The translations under genes were made by a program, and so were the position numbers. Under the pieces are notes generated by a model. The model was not told the origin of the DNA and did no database searches. It was given only the letters and a program-made list of their open reading frames with translations. Positions 44,632 through 56,462 of a stretch of DNA of 64,000 nucleotides are shown piece by piece (position 1 is the stretch's first letter; every line of letters begins with the position of its first letter). The stretch comes from Meconema thalassinum (lineage: Eukaryota; Arthropoda; Insecta; Orthoptera; Tettigoniidae): NCBI GenBank assembly GCA_946902985.2, contig OX336388.2, positions 1,701,807,978 through 1,701,871,977 on the forward strand, written 5' to 3'.

Positions 44632-44942
44632 TTTAGGGATTTTACGACATCGTGGTCATGTAACCTCGCGTACTTGGGTGTGTGTGGAATTTGTCTGATA
44701 ACCTGTCCTATTGTGATGGCTGTGTTAGTGTGTGTATTTGTAAGTGAAGTGAGGCTTGGGAAGGAGACGGCCGGCCGTGGGAAACCACGAAAAAACACTT
44801 ACAATATGGCTGAGGTGGGAATCGAACCCAACTCTTTTCAGTTTTGCCTCAGTATACCCTGTTCCTCCAGCCCTCAGATCAGAATTACATTTCTTAGCGA
44901 CAGCCAAACATGCTAGCCGCTTCAGCACGAGGTGGCCGTGAT
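44632..44942 (-). mobile_element. SINE-D, - orientation (first of a pair)
   Basis: Tail gtgtacttgggtgtgtgtgg, middle caatatggctgaggtgggaa, partial head at 44905-44942. A second copy in the same orientation begins only about 30 bp further on. Confidence 0.85.
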
Positions 44943-44974
44943 TCTTTTTTTTTTGTGTGGGGGGGGGCTTTGCA

Positions 44975-45330
44975 ACGTCGTGGTCATGTAGCCCCGTGTA
45001 CTGGGGTGTGTGTAGAATTTGTCTGATAACCTGTGTCAGTGTGTTTGTAATCGAGATAGAATAATGGGTTGGAAGCGGCCGTGGCCTCAAGTTAGGTAGA
45101 CCTACCATCCTGGCATTTGCATAGAGTAGAAATGGGAAACCAGGAAAACCACTTCCAGGATGGCTGAGGTAGAAATCGAACTCGCCGCTTCTCAGTTTTC
45201 CCTCACGAGCCTGAGTGTACCCCGTTCCAGCCCTCAGACCAGAATTAAATTTCTTGGCAGAGCCGGAAATCCAACCAGGCAGCCAATTATGCTAGCCACT
45301 ACGCAACGAGCAGTAAATGAAATGGGAGAC
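44975..45330 (-). mobile_element. SINE-D, - orientation (second of a pair)
   Basis: Tail ggtcatgtagccccgtgtac, middle ccaggatggctgaggtagaa, cccgttccagccctcagacc, and head near 45300. Separated from the previous copy by a T-run and a G-run. Confidence 0.85.
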
Positions 45331-45591
45331 TCGCACATCCTACTGTGTAATGCTGACACTTGCTGTTGTTGATACCATCAGCAAATATAGAATGGGTTTA
45401 ACATCTCAAGCTGAATTGACAAGTGGAATGAGAGATCCATTGAGTAGCATCCTCAACTTCCGCATGTATCAGTATTATAGTTTAACCTGAGTCAATACAT
45501 CAATACTAGCAAAGGAATCCGGTTTCATCCGGATGTAACAGTGACTGAATATTTGCCCTTGACTAGGTTGTACCTTCCGTACCTAAGTGTA

Positions 45592-45910
45592 CTATAGTAT
45601 TATTCTAAACCACTACCGACAGCTGTGGCTACGCTCGCTAAAGCGCAGCGCTAGATCATGGGGCCCAAGCTCTCTGCTGACTCGGTAGACGCGTCGGTTG
45701 GAGCTCCACCCTCGGCCACCCTTGAAATGGTTCTCCGTGGTTTTCCCACTTTCAACACCAGGTAAATGCTGGGACGGTACCTTCTGGATGGCCACGGCCA
45801 CTGCCTTCTACATCCTTGCCCAGTTTCATTCTTCTTAATTAATTTCATCTCTCATCCCGGCGCGCAGGTCGCCCACGGGCCACATGTCATAAAAGAACTG
45901 TAAACCACTG
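45592..45910 (+). mobile_element. tRNA-derived SINE, + orientation
   Basis: A weak tRNA-like head is followed by gttctccgtggttttcccac, aggtaaatgctgggac, a body with atggccacggccactgcctt, and the P-family-like words gcgcaggtcgcccacgggcc. Confidence 0.65.
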
Positions 45911-48265
45911 ATGGCCACGCTGTACAAAATTTGATGTTGATGAGTGTTGTTTTAAGGAACAGAACAGTGAGGTTATCTACCCCTCTGTAAAAAATTAACA
46001 CGGACGTAGTGTGCTGCTCGCGTGTGAGGTAGAAGCGACATCTTTGGCGTTGTTAGAGTTAGTTCAGCACGACTTGTCGTGTGACCTCAGCCAAGCTTCC
46101 GTGGGGTAGCGCGTTGCTATTGGAATGAGCAGTTACGGCAAGTCCTGAGATCTAGGGTTTGAATCCCTGCGTATTCGCTTATACCACGGGCATCTTGGGC
46201 AATAATTTAGTACCGATCCCTCCAACATTGGAAAACTAAACTCACATATCTTATTCAGTTATCCTTTATCTGACGGAGTACAGACTGTCTTCGTTCAACA
46301 TATGAGTTTGAAATATCTTCTTGTGCCCTAAAATATCGCACCCAAAAATACCTATTTTATCCTCCTGTGTCTTCGGTCGCGAGAATGAATGGGGTAGTGG
46401 AGGGTGGTCCATGAGAACTATCGTACGTTTAGAGAATGGAATGTATAGTCACAGTACCATTGGCATAGTTGAAGCAATACAGTACATATTTAAAACATGA
46501 CTCATAATAATGACGCTTGGGACACTTCAAGCATAATTAAATTGCATTTTATTTCAGTGAAATTACATTAATTAACTAAAAAGCATTAAAATTCATATCT
46601 GATTTTTTTGGAACATTGGTTTTGATGTCCAAGTGTTCAAAGTGCAGTAATTGTAATTTATTCTAGTCTGTTATGCGATTTTGCACATGGGTACCAAATT
46701 GGGCTCATCTACGATAGCGAACCTTGTGAAAATCAGGGTGTACTACGAGTCTGTTGATGAGCCCAATTTGGTACCCGTGAGCAAAACCCCGCAACAGACA
46801 CGAATTGCTGGAATTTACTTGGTAGTAAAAGTATGGGACGTAGTGCTAGATTTACATATTTACATATTCAAAAATAATTTTCAGATATAACTTCAACTTC
46901 ATAACTATCATAACTACAAAATTTATCATAATCCATAACTCACAGTTAAGCAACTTTGGGCGTGGTCAACAGTAAGATGGGTGACCACGTCCGTCTTATT
47001 TCACATAATTTAAAATCAATAGTCATGGCAGTGCTTTTGCTGTCTGCGAGCTGTTGTCGAGATTCTTCCTCAAATAACATACTACAATCTAATTAAAATA
47101 ATTAATAAACTATAAATGAATTTTCTTTAAATAAATCAACAGTTACGTTTTTACTCACGTACAGTTTCTGCTGCACTAGTCTCTACCTAGTGGCAGGCAT
47201 AAAACTTATTTGAACTGAGGATATCACTCATAACTGGTCAGGAAAGGAGGTATAGATTAGCACCGAGACTGGCATTTATAAAGCCTACTTACTGGCTGCT
47301 CGGGGAAGAAGATTATCTTCTTCCGCGCACTCAGCGGTTCATGACCGTCCAAGAGGAGATATTCGCTATCCCAACGAGGACCATGCAGATTATGAACTTA
47401 ATCTGGTACACCTGGGCAAAACCCCAAATTGGAGGCGGTGGAAATAAACTTAGAAGAATTGCTGAAGTTTCCTTTTTTTTTTCTTCACGCGAGAACACTA
47501 GTTAAAATTTTTAAGGCATCCATCACAACCCTAATGCCCTACAAAAAAAAGGTTTACTGGCAGACTCCACACGCGCTCAAGCACACTTGGATGACCAGCA
47601 TGCCCATAGTTCCCAAATTAAGCAAGAATTGTAATTACTTCTAATCGGACGACCACCTCCGCTACGCTGAGGAACTACGGATCATAGACATGTTTTTTCA
47701 GATCTAGACGGTGAATATCTGTTAATCATTCTAACAAGGTTATATTACTGGCGAGCACGTGTTCACAACAATCGCAATTTGCATGAGGAATGGTCTGTAA
47801 ACAAGTTTCTTTATAACGTTGTTGACACACAAAGTTAGCTATTTTTGCAAAGATGTGGGGACAAGTACAAATCAAGAACAAGATAAACTATCGAAGTGTT
47901 GACACAGTACAATTGCTCCTCTCGTGGGAAAGGCAGCAATGAGATGCGGGTAGTATCTAGTCGCGGCCGCTTAGGGGCAAGGTGCTTAGTAGACCGTCAC
48001 ACTTACTTGTGTATAATGCAAACTGTATCACGCAAAGTTTGACTTGACTCCAGCCCAAAACCATATCCATCTTTAAAGAAAATGGCAGTCGGGTTCACCA
48101 AAGGGTCAGTGAGTTTACCTACTCTTCAAGCGAACTGTTAGAAAAAGTAGGTTTAAGCATATATCCACATATTGCATAGAATAGATATTTCAAATGATGC
48201 TACTCTCTGTAGGAAAGCTTTAGAACTGTACCCCAACTCACTACTTGTTTTCAATATGAGAAAAT
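45911..48265. other. Unassigned DNA
   Basis: A tRNA-like stretch at 46095-46175 (ggggtagcgcgttgctattg, gggtttgaatccctgcg) is probably a SINE head. A hairpin lies at 46666-46799. 46900-48265 shows no recognisable repeat or credible frame. Confidence 0.4.
46666..46799. repeat. 134-bp hairpin
   Basis: gggtaccaaattgggctcat (46689-46708) is exactly mirrored by atgagcccaatttggtaccc (46757-46776), and outer bases from gtctgtt also pair. The arms are about 43 bp with a 45-bp spacer. Confidence 0.88.
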
Positions 48266-48560
48266 CGGTGGCGTAGTTGGTAGCATGCTGAACTGCTATA
48301 CCCTAGATGGCAGGTTCAAAATCGGCCGAAGTCGTCGGATTTTTTAAGAGCGTTAAAATCCTTCAGTATGCCTTCCTTCGGAGGGCCCATACCATATATT
48401 TATGGCACGTAAAAAAGCATATCACTGCAATTGGTGTTGTGTAGCAAAATGTGTAGGTTATATTTAGCTAGGAAAAAACGCTCTATCAAGTTCCAATGTT
48501 CGCCGCTAATGTTAGTGACAGTAGCATCTGGTAGCCAAAGTTGGAACAACTTGAATTGAA
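48266..48560 (+). mobile_element. SINE-C, + orientation
   Basis: gtggcgtagttggtagcatg, agtcgtcggattttttaaga, tatgccttccttcggaggg and ctggtagccaaagttggaac, ending acttgaattgaactt. Confidence 0.85.
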
Positions 48561-49282
48561 CTTGTTGGGAGCCCTTGAGTGTTCAATCAAAAATACCCAG
48601 CTTATGGCCATTGGCTGCGATTCATATATCATCAAAATGAGAAAATTGAAATTTTCCCTTCTAATTTCAAATCGCACATGCCTATTGTTGTAGAGGAGGC
48701 CCAGACATATTATTGACACAAGTGAATCAGCGAATCTTAAGTAATATTACAAGAAAAGATGACAGCTTTAGAAAGCGTCTCGACTAAAGAAAGTCAATAA
48801 AGGGTGACTACGCGGAAGCGTTTGTAAAATATGAATGACCTGATCAAAGAACTTGCTTCTGTCTTTGCTCTCAGAGCAAACAAAACTTGTTAGATAGAAG
48901 AGAATGGCGCCGCCAGACAAGCTGAATGTGAGGTCAGTAGGTTAGGCATAACGTCTTGTGTAGTAAGGGAGACAAATATGCTCCTTTTTTCCCCTAAAAA
49001 ACTGTGATGGTTTGTGAACAAAATGATGTGTTTTATATGAGTCTATTGTAATTTTAGGACATTAAAATATATTTGAATTAATACTTGTCATCTCTCTTTA
49101 TTATAAGAAAATTGCACACTTTAAGTTTAAAAATTATCTTTCAAAAATTATTTAGTGCAGAAACTTGGGATTTTTGTTTGGTTTTGTAAAGCAAACTCCA
49201 TTTCATGTGTTGGTATCACTGCCATAACAAGACTGGCTCCTTCAGATGCATAAGGGAAGAGTATATGTGTTTGTTGTGAGAG
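48561..49282. other. AT-rich DNA without recognisable genes
   Basis: I see no repeat family or credible coding frame. Confidence 0.4.
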
Positions 49283-49400
49283 TTATTGTCGAAGTGAAAT
49301 GCCATGTCCTGTGGTTCGGATTCCACGTAAAAAGGAGGTCCCGTGGCTCATGATCTCGAGATTAATGGTCACGTTAAACTACAAGCTTGCTTGCTTGAGA
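49283..49400 (+). mobile_element. SINE-B 3' part, 5'-truncated
   Basis: It begins within gaagtgaaatgccatgtcct and ends gttaaactacaagcttgctt; the head is absent. The repeated gagagttattgt words at 49277 and 49396 may be a target duplication. Confidence 0.8.
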
Positions 49401-49847
49401 GTTATTGTAAGTTTATCTACCTAGTCTAATTTTTAAATCTAATTTCTGAAGAATAATATTTTTCTGCACTTTTGATCCATTTTCTCAGAAAGTAATTCAA
49501 CTTTTCACCATATCTTTATTATCATGCTGTGTATATTGTTTGATAGTGAAATTATTCAGCCTAGTGTAAAACGTCATTAATATTATCCTTTAAAGTGCAG
49601 AATATTCCCTCCCCCCCCCAAAAAAAAAAACCCTAAATTTAAAAAAAATATTATTGCGTAACCATGAGCTTTAGATTAACTATTCTAGTAAGGTGAATAG
49701 AAATATGTACATGCTAATATCTGTAAAATTGTTATTCTAATTGTTTATTATTTGCTGAGATAACGGGGTATTATTCATGTTTTAACATAGACGGTATAAT
49801 TGTTCAACTGTACAGTAAAACCCTAGAAAAAGAGTTGTTGGTGTTTG
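49401..49847. other. AT-rich DNA
   Basis: Contains poly-C/poly-A at 49613-49650. No gene seen. Confidence 0.4.
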
Positions 49848-50790
49848 AGTCTTCAGCCTCTTGACTGGTTTGATGCAGCTCTCCATGCCTCCCTGTCCTG
49901 AGCTAATCGCTTCATCTCTACATAGCTACCACACCCTCCATCCGAGGCAATCTTTTTAACATATTCTAACCTTGGTCTACCCCTACAGTTATTGTCCTCG
50001 ACCCTTCCTTCCATAACTAAGCTTGTTATTCCTAGGTGTCTTAGTAAATGTCCTGCCAACCTATCTCTTATCTTCATTAGCAGTCGCCAGAGACATCTCT
50101 CCACTCCCACTCGTCTTAACACCTATTCGTTTGTAACCCTATCTTCCCATCCCATCTTCATCATTCTCCTGTAACACCACATTTCAAACGCTTCAATTCT
50201 CCTCTTTTCTGCTTCACCAATAGTCCAAGTTTCACTTCCATAGAGTGCCACGCTCCAGACAAAGGCTTTCAAAAATTTCTTCCTTATACCTAAATCTATA
50301 TTTGATGTCAACAGATTCCTTTTCTGTATAAATGCTTTCCTTGCCTGCGTGAACCAACCGTTTATATCCTCTTTGCTTCGTCCATCACTGGTTATTTTTC
50401 TTCCTAAGTAGCAGAAGTCTCCTACTTCCTTTATCTTTTCCCCTGCCAATTTGATGTCCATAGAGGTTTCTGATTTATTTTCGGCTGCCTTCCAATAGTA
50501 TTGTTTTACATTTATTAATTGTTATCATGATTCTTTCCTCAAGACAAAATCCATACCATTTAAAAACTCATTCAAACATCCTCTGGCGTGTCGGCCAAGA
50601 TGACGGTGTAATCAGCAAATTTCAGATTTGAAATGATTTGTCCTTGAATCTTCACTCCCACTTTAAATTTTTCACCAATTTCTTCATTGCTTGTTCAATG
50701 TATGGATTGAAAAGTATGGGTGATACGTTGCAGCCTTGCCTCACATCTTTCTGAATACCAGAGTAGAGAGTAATCCCTATTATCTATCTA
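49848..50790 (-). pseudogene. 5'-truncated LINE: reverse-transcriptase C-terminal region
   Basis: The minus strand shows RT fragments in order. Near 50750 is VRQGCNVSPILFNPYIEQA-like sequence, then F-A-D-Y in place of the catalytic F-A-D-D. Then KEVGDFCYLGRKITSDGRS, RKKFLKAFVWSVALYGSETW, AFEMWCYRRMMKMGWEDRV, EVLRRVGVERCLWRLL, and the 3' end complementary to gtttgagtcttcagcctctt. The uninterrupted piece 50461-50123 is 113 codons; another frame, 50122-49853, continues it after an in-frame TAG-type break. Dead copy, same family as 16080-16903. Confidence 0.88.
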
Positions 50791-53700
50791 TATATATATA
50801 TAAATCAATGTTACGTGATAGTTTGTGGGTATGTGTGTGGGTGTGTGGGTGTGTGTGTATGTCTCCTATGCGTTCACATACCATTCATTCGATTACGATG
50901 AAACTTGGTTGAGATGTTGAGTACACTCCAAGGAAGGTTTCTGGCTTAGAAAATCCATTTTACAATAGGTTGCGCACGTGTTGATTCAACAAATGAGCGA
51001 CGACGCGCGGAATGTTTCAATAAAGTCCCGTATGCGTTCAAATATCATTCTTTCGATTACGTTGAAACTTAGGAGAGATGATGAGCACACTCCAAGGAAG
51101 AGTTCTGGCTTAGTAAATCCATTTTACAATAGGTAGCGCACGAGTAGATTCAACAAATGAGCGACGACGTGTGAAGCGTTTCAATTAAGTTCCGTAGACG
51201 TTCACATGCCATTCATCCGATAGCGATAAAACTTGGGTGAGATGTTGAGTACACTCCAAGGAAGGTTTCTGGCTTAGTAGATCCATTTTACAATAGGTAG
51301 CGCACGTCTAGATTCAACAAATGAGTGACGACGCGCGAAGGGTTTCAATGAAGTACCGAATGCGTTCACATATTATTCATTCGATAACGATGAAACTTGG
51401 GTGAGATGTTGAGTACACTCCAAGGAAGGTCTCTGGCTTAGAAAATCCATTTACAATAGGTAGCGCACGTGTAGATTCAACAAATGAGCGACGACGAGCG
51501 AAGCGTTTCTATAAACTCCCATATGCGTTCATATACCATTCGTCTGATAACGATGAAACATGGGTGAGATGTTGTGTACACACCAGGGAAGGTGACTGGC
51601 TTAGTAAATCCATTTTACGATAGGCAGCGCACGAGTAGAATCAACAAATGAGCAACGACGCGCGAAGCGTTTTAATAAAGTCCCGTATGCGGTCATATAC
51701 CATTCGTCCGATAGCGATGAAACTTACGTGGGATGTTGTGTACACGCCATGAACGTTTCTGGCTTAGTACATGCATTTTACAATAGTTATCGCACGTGTA
51801 CATTGTACAAATGAGTGATTTCGCGCGAATCGTTTCAACAAAGTTCCGTATGCGTTCATATACCATTCATCCGATTGCGATGAAACTAGGATGAGATGTT
51901 GTGTGCACTCCAGGGAAGGTTTCTGACTTAGTAAATCCATTTAACAATAGGTAGAGCACGAGTAGAATCAACAATTGAGCGACGACGCGAGAAACGTTTC
52001 AACAAAGTCACGTATAAGGTCATATACCATTCATCCGATAGCGATGAAACTTGGGTGAGATGTTGTGTACACTCCAGGGAAGGTTTCTGGCTGAGTACAT
52101 CCATTTTACAATAGGTAGCGCACGAGTAGATTCAACAAATGAGCGACGACGCGCGAAGCGTTTCAACAAAGTCCCGTATAAGGTCATATACAATTCGTCC
52201 GATAGTGATAAAACTTTGGTGAATTGTTGTGTACACACCAGGAAAGGTTTCTGGATTAATAAATCCATTTTACAATATGAATCGCAGGTTTAGATTCAAC
52301 AAATGAGTGACGACGCGCGAAGCGTTCGATAACGTCCCGTATGCGTTCTTATACCATTCATCTGATTGCGATGAAACTTCGGTGAGATGTTGTATACCCT
52401 CCAGGGAAGGTTTCTGGCTTAGTAAATCCATTTTACAACAGGTAGCGCACGAGTAGATTCAACAAACGAGCTACGACGCGCGGAACGTTTCAACTAAGTC
52501 CCGTATAAGGTCATATACCATTAGTCCGATAGCAATGAAACTTGGGTGAGATGTTGTGGACACTTAGATGAAGATTTCTAACTTAGTAAATACATTTTAC
52601 AGTAGGTAGCTCACGAGTAGATTCAACAAATGAACGACGACACGCGAAGCGTTTCAACCAAGTCCCGTGTGCATTCATATTCCATTCGTCCGATAGCTAT
52701 GACACTTGGGTGAGATGTTGTGTACACTTCATGGAAGGTTTCTGGCTGAGTAAATCCACTTTACAATAGGCAGCGAACAAGTAGATTCAACAAATGACGG
52801 ACGACGCGCGAAGAGTTTCAACAAAGTCCCGTATAAGTTCATTTACCATTCGGCCGTTAGCGGTGAAACTTGGGTGAAATATGGTGGACACTCCAAGGAA
52901 GGTTTCTGGCTTAGTAAATACATTTCACAGTAGGTAGCACACGAGTAGATTCGACAAATGAACGACGACACGCGGAGCGTTTCAACATAGTCCCCTATGT
53001 CTTCATGTACCATTAGTCCGATAGCAATGAAACTTGGGTGAGATGTTGTGGACACTTCCGTGACTGTTTCTAACTTAGTAAATACATTTTACAGTAGGTA
53101 GTGCACGAGTAGATTCAACAAATGAGCGACGATGCGCGAAGCGTTTCAACACAGTCCCGTATTCGTTCATATACCATTCGTCCGATGGTTATGAGACTTT
53201 GGTGAATTGTTGTGTGCACTCCAGGAAAGCTTTCTGGCTTAGTAAATCCAGTTTACAATAGGTAGCGCACGAGTAGATTTAACAAATGAGCGATGGCACG
53301 TGAATTGTTTTAAATAAGTCCCGTATGCGTTCATATACCATTCACCCGATTGCGATGAAACTTTGGTGAATCGTTGAGTACACTCCAGGGAAGGTTTCAG
53401 GCTTAGTAAATCCATTTTACAATAGGTAGCGCTTGAGTAGATTCAACAAATGGGTGTCGGGGCGCGAATCGTTTAAACAAAATCCGGTATGAGTTTATGT
53501 ACCATTCATCCAATTGCGATGAAACATTGATGAGTTATTGCGTACACGCCAGGGCAGGTATTCGACTTAGTAAATCCATTTCACAATAGGTAGCGCACGA
53601 GTAGATGCAACAAATGGGTGACGACACGCGAAGCGTTTCAACAAAATCCCCTATGCGTTCATATACCCTTTTTCGATGGCGATAAAACCTTGATGAGTTG

Positions 53701-54040
53701 TTGTGTACACGCCAGGGAAGGGTTTCGACTTAGTAAATCCATTTCACAATAGGTAACGCACGATTAGATTCAACAATTGAGTGACAGCGCACGAATCGTT
53801 TAAACAAAATCCCGTATACGTTCATATGCCATTCATCCGATTGCGATGAAACTTTGGTAAGTTGTTGTGCACGCTCCCACGAATGATTCTAAATTAGTAT
53901 ATCCATTTTACGATAGCTTCGAGGCAGTTGATGGAAATTGAAAAACGTATTGTGTATCCAAAAGCACTTCAAGAAACAGAATTTCAACGCCAACCCTTTC
54001 TATGATTGGCATTGCAACGCATGCTGGGTACAGCTTGTAC
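50785..54040 (+). mobile_element. Helitron-like element built mainly of a tandem array (inferred boundaries)
   Basis: It starts at a tatctatatatatatataaa tract followed by a GT-rich run, includes the 163-bp tandem array, and ends caacgcatgctgggtacagc followed by ttg|t. That right end resembles a Helitron 3' end, with CTTG instead of CTAG. Tandem arrays inside noncoding Helitron-like elements are known. Boundaries are inferred from base patterns only. Confidence 0.5.
50850..53930 (+). repeat. Tandem array, about 19 units of about 163 bp
   Basis: The anchor words gttcatataccattcatccg and gatgaaacttgggtgagatg recur at about 50866, 51028, 51190, 51357, 51520, 51683, 51847, 52010, 52174, 52336 and so on to 53814. 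Other constant blocks are ggaaggtttctggcttagta, ttttacaataggtagcgcac and gattcaacaaatgagcgacg. Units diverge by roughly 10-20 percent, with more divergence at the right. Short frames in it are not conserved between units. Confidence 0.95.
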
Positions 54041-54281
54041 GGTATATAAAATTGAATGATTGTCTGTTTTTTCTGAATTTCGACGGAAATTTGCGTTATT
54101 AACGCGCTTCAGACTGTTTTATGACGGATGCGCGCGAAAATATGTTTTGTCAGTCTATCTGTCTGTTTGTCTGTCTGTGGACAACTTTGTTCCCTTGTAA
54201 CTCGAGAACGGAAGGGTGGATCAACGTAAAATTTGCTACATTCATTGGTGTAACTCTTCTCCGTACCTCTCATAAAAGGGG

Positions 54282-54477
54282 GGTAAAAGGAAAGAAGCTT
54301 GTAGCTTAACGTGACCGTTAATCTTGAAATCATGAGCCACGGGACCTCCCTTTTACGTGGAATCCGAACCACAGGACATGGCATTTCACTTCGAAAATCT
54401 CACATGCATTGACTGGGAATCGAACCCGGACCGCCTTAGTGAGAGGCATACAGGTAGACCGCTGAGCCACCACGCCC
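54282..54477 (-). mobile_element. SINE-B with perfect 13-bp target duplication
   Basis: Flanked by CTCATAAAAGGGG at 54269-54281 and 54478-54490. The minus-strand head gcgtggtggctcagcggtct and B-box gggttcgattcccagtc are clear. Full length about 196 bp. Confidence 0.96.
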
Positions 54478-54716
54478 CTCATAAAAGGGGTGTTACCCCC
54501 TTAAAATACATGCTGAAATAGACGTAGAAGGGCGAGACAAAGCTCATTTTCAGCCCCTCAATGTGAGAAGCGAAACTCGGAGGGCCCCCGAAAACCACAT
54601 TTTAAGGCCCTAAAACCAACAGTTTTTGAGATGATTCCAGAAAACTAAATTCATTTAATAAACTAATGAAAGATTGCAAGCCGGTAGCCATGGCAACAGA
54701 TTCTCAGAGGTCCATC

Positions 54717-56462
54717 TAGGCCTATTTTTAGCCTATTTTCATTTATGAAAAAAAAATAGGATTATGAGATCACCTTTTGTCCGTGTGTCTGTGTGTGTGC
54801 GTGTGTGATTGTGTGTGTCCCCCCTAATAACTTCTAAACGACCTGAGCGATTTCAATGAAACTCGGTGAGTTCATAGCACTATTCCGGACGACCCAGACC
54901 GTGCCCTTCAAATTTTGTTGCGTCTCACCAATCCAATATTTCACCAGCATTCAATATCTCCGAAACTATTACCGATATCACCCTGGAATATTTTACGGTG
55001 ATAAATGGAACTACTAGAAGTTCACCTATGTGACATTTGGAATCCTGGCAACTACTGGTACAGTATATTTTTATACACATTGTAATGCACCGATATCTAA
55101 CTTCGTTCAATTGTTTACATAACCTCAAGATGGCGGCTGTGCGAAATATTTCACCTGCATTCTATATCTCTGAAACTATTAGCGGTATCTCCCTGAAATT
55201 TTGTACGGAGATAAAGGGCACTACTGGAAGTTCATCTATAAGACTTTCAAAACCGGTTAACTACAAAACGAATATGGCGGCCAAGCGAAGTTGAAAATTT
55301 TAAATAGACCTTTCTCACGATTTAATGATCCAAACGCAATGAAACTTCGTACAGGAAATGTTTATACACATTGTAATGCACTGGTATCTAATTTAGTTCA
55401 ATTGTTTACATAACCTCAAGATGGCGGCTGTGCGAATTTTAAAATTAAGTTTTTATTTCTTGTGTCGTAATCATGCGATCGAAGTAAACGTTTGAATAAT
55501 GAACCTACGCCATAATTTTCCTTTAATGGTATTACCCGTTTAACATTTGATTGCCGCTGAGCCTGGCTGCGCCACCGTTTGTTGATTATTGTAGCAGGAG
55601 CGTCGCGGTAAGGAGAAGGACACAGTGATGACACAGTGCAAGTTGCATATAAGTCAAGCAGCATTGCGTGCGCTACATGTCTTAGAAGCGCAGATAAGCG
55701 TCATGTCACCACGGACAGCTTTTGTAGCTGAGTCATATCCCACTCGCACAACTGTATCTGTCAACGAAGCAGAGTGACGTGTGACACAAGTAAACAGAAT
55801 AGTTCCCATTTCGACCGCCGGCAATCAATTCGTGGAAGGGTAATACATGACTCTATGGCCCGTACATACAACAATCCAAGATGGCGACCATCCGAAATAT
55901 TTAGATGGATCTCAATATCTATGAATCTATTACAGCAATCAAACTGAATATTTTAATGTTCATAGGGGCTATGAACATAAGTTCACCTATAAGACTTTCA
56001 ATAACCGGGTGATCACAAATCCAACATGGCGGCGACGCGAATTATAAATATTCACATGGTCGTTTCTCGCAATTTAACCAACCGAGTGCAGTTACACTTG
56101 GTACAGTAAATCCTTATACAAATGTTAATCCACTGGCATCTAATTTATTTCAATTGTTTCCATAACCACAAGATGGCAGCTGTGCGAAATTTTAAAATCT
56201 CGTTTTTACTTCTTGTGTCCTAATCATGCGATTGAAGTTTGAATACTACACGTACACAATAATCTTCATTTAACAGTACATAACTCTAAGACCAACATAT
56301 ATAAAAATCCAACATGGCGACCATCCGAAATATTAGACGGCTCTCAATATCTACGGATCTATTACAGCAATCAAACTGAAATTTTGTATGTTGATATAAG
56401 CAATTAACATAAGTAGGATATATGAAAATAAGCTGTCTAGTTCTTCACGGAACTCCTTGTTG
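54717..56462 (-). mobile_element. Dispersed family M, copy 2, inverted, interrupted by a MITE
   Basis: It begins ctaggcctatttttagccta and ends agttcttcacggaactcctt, the inverse of copy 1. It carries repeated caagatggcggctgtgcgaa blocks. A 312-bp inverted-repeat element lies within (55532-55843). The M copy interrupts family N: the N sequence left of it (to 54716) and right of it (from 56463) are contiguous in the second N copy (57085-57150). Confidence 0.82.
55532..55843. mobile_element. 312-bp MITE with TA target duplication
   Basis: The ends are TTACCCGTTTAACATTTGAT and the complement of atcaattcgtggaagggtaa, imperfect inverted repeats of about 25 bp ending in ATTGCCG. TA precedes (55530-55531) and follows (55844-55845). 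Copy 1 of family M has the empty site at 26250-26262 (in complement, gaatggtacataac), confirming the insertion point. The inside shows no gene. Family unassigned; the TA duplication fits Tc1/mariner-type MITEs. Confidence 0.88.

Noticed and set aside
52020..52293. 80-codon frames on both strands in the 163-bp array
   Set aside because: They span unit boundaries and are not open in neighbouring units.
54109..54384. 91-codon minus-strand frame at the Helitron-like left region
   Set aside because: It runs through a SINE-B insertion and its duplicated target, so it cannot be an ancestral gene.
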